Below, piece by piece: positions 5,311 to 5,708 of a stretch of 5,708 nucleotides of DNA. Made by a program: the position numbers and the translations under genes. Origin of the DNA: Thermodesulfovibrionales bacterium (GTDB taxonomy: Bacteria; Nitrospirota; Thermodesulfovibrionia; Thermodesulfovibrionales; SM23-35); the NCBI GenBank assembly GCA_020062205.1, contig JAGUWT010000071.1, positions 1 through 5,708 on the forward strand. The letters run 5' to 3'. Every line of letters begins with the position of its first letter. Within the stretch, counting starts at the first letter, position 1. Below the pieces are notes generated by a model that did no database searches, had not been told where the DNA came from, and saw nothing but the letters and a program-made list of their open reading frames with translations.

Positions 5311-5359
5311 AAAGTTTTTTGTCTTTTAACTAAATACTATTCACTAACAACTATTCACT
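5292..5359 (+). repeat. Imperfect inverted repeat spanning the grpE stop and the grpE-dnaK gap
   Basis: AGTGAATAGT (5292-5301) is exactly complementary to ACTATTCACT at 5350-5359. AGTGAAAAGT (5306-5315) matches ACTATTCACT at 5336-5345 in 9 of 10 positions. The two stems are joined by a 4 x 4 internal loop, and the terminal loop (5316-5335) is AT-rich. The right side is therefore a tandem direct repeat, ACTATTCACTAACA then ACTATTCACTAAAA. The stem covers the grpE stop codon (5308-5310) and ends 10 nt before the dnaK SD. It has no following run of T, so it is not a classical terminator; a role in mRNA processing, stability or differential expression of grpE and dnaK is inference. Confidence 0.65.
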
Positions 5360-5384
5360 AAAAAAATAGAGGAGGAATCTTAAC

Positions 5385-5708
5385 ATGGGGAAAACAATTG
5401 GAATAGACCTCGGAACAACAAACTCTGTTGTTGCTGTTGTTCAGGGAGGTGAGCCTGTCGTAATCCCAAACCAGGAGGGAAGCAGGACAACTCCATCTGT
5501 TGTGGCTTTTACTGAAAAGGGTGAAAGGCTTGTTGGTCAGATTGCAAAAAGGCAATCGATCACAAACCCTGAAAACACAATATTTTCCATCAAGAGGCTG
5601 ATGGGAAGGAAATATAATACTCCCGAGGGAGAACATGCAAGGAAGAGGCTGCCTTATAAGATTGTTGAGGCATCCAATGGTGATGCACATGTGGAGATAA
5701 GAGGCAAA
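5385..5708 (+). CDS. dnaK: Chaperone DnaK (Hsp70), N-terminal part, cut by the window end
   Basis: DnaK is the ATP-driven cytoplasmic Hsp70 chaperone, working with DnaJ and with GrpE from the gene upstream. The first 108 codons are present and open to the edge. The start shows the ATPase phosphate-1 motif IGIDLGTTNS (5-14), then NQEGSRTTPSVVAF (29-42) and GQIAKRQ (51-57), with NPENTIFSIKRLMGR (61-75), all typical of subdomains IA/IB of bacterial DnaK. The start is fixed by AGGAGG (5370-5375) 9 nt before the ATG and by the standard MGKTIGIDLG beginning. The full protein would be about 630-640 residues, so roughly five sixths lie outside the window. The gene is in the CIRCE-controlled operon, 74 nt after grpE. 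No separate promoter is obvious in that gap. Confidence 0.97.
   Translation, partial: MGKTIGIDLGTTNSVVAVVQGGEPVVIPNQEGSRTTPSVVAFTEKGERLVGQIAKRQSITNPENTIFSIKRLMGRKYNTPEGEHARKRLPYKIVEASNGDAHVEIRGK

Noticed and set aside
1..5708. A previously undescribed multi-gene system
   Set aside because: All recognisable genes belong to well-known families in a familiar order, and there is no unexplained gene cluster; the unexplained parts are short non-coding repeats.

Overview
The window is bacterial chromosome carrying mostly conserved housekeeping genes, all on the + strand. Clear Shine-Dalgarno (SD) sequences, a HrcA/CIRCE heat-shock locus, good sigma70-type promoters and somewhat AT-rich codon usage (judged by eye, not counted) show a bacterium. 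The gene set and short intergenic repeats would suit a Nitrospirota or Deltaproteobacteria-like lineage, but this is an impression, and nothing here fixes the phylum. I see no phage, IS, CRISPR, tRNA or rRNA.

Layout. (1) Positions 1-133 hold what looks like the 3' end of an unrecognised gene. (2) A dCMP deaminase (202-675) is followed by a UDP-glucuronate 4-epimerase-like SDR (687-1658). The epimerase SD overlaps the deaminase stop codon, so the two are probably co-translated. (3) A thioredoxin gene (1785-2117) sits behind an exact TTGACA/TATAAT promoter, with two 14-nt direct repeats abutting the -35 and CCTCG/CGAGG hairpins on both sides of the gene. (4) The 192-nt gap before ffh carries a 91-nt compound inverted repeat (2174-2264) that may supply both a terminator for trxA and the -35 of an ffh promoter. 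(5) ffh (2310-3629) encodes the complete SRP GTPase. (6) A promoter with a perfect CIRCE operator (3675-3701) drives hrcA (3705-4736), grpE (probable TTG start at 4762, to 5310) and dnaK (5385 to beyond the window). A long imperfect inverted repeat covers the grpE stop codon and the grpE-dnaK gap.

How the genes work together. HrcA represses its own operon through CIRCE. GrpE is the nucleotide exchange factor of DnaK. Ffh targets nascent membrane proteins to the translocon, and thioredoxin keeps cytoplasmic thiols reduced, so the right-hand part of the window is a protein-homeostasis neighbourhood. The deaminase (dUMP for dTMP synthesis) and the epimerase (nucleotide sugars for surface polysaccharide) have no obvious link to each other or to the rest.

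No new multi-gene system is evident. The points worth a second look are regulatory: the repeats at the trxA promoter, the compound repeat before ffh, the overlap of CIRCE with the hrcA SD, the TTG start of grpE, and the grpE-dnaK inverted repeat.
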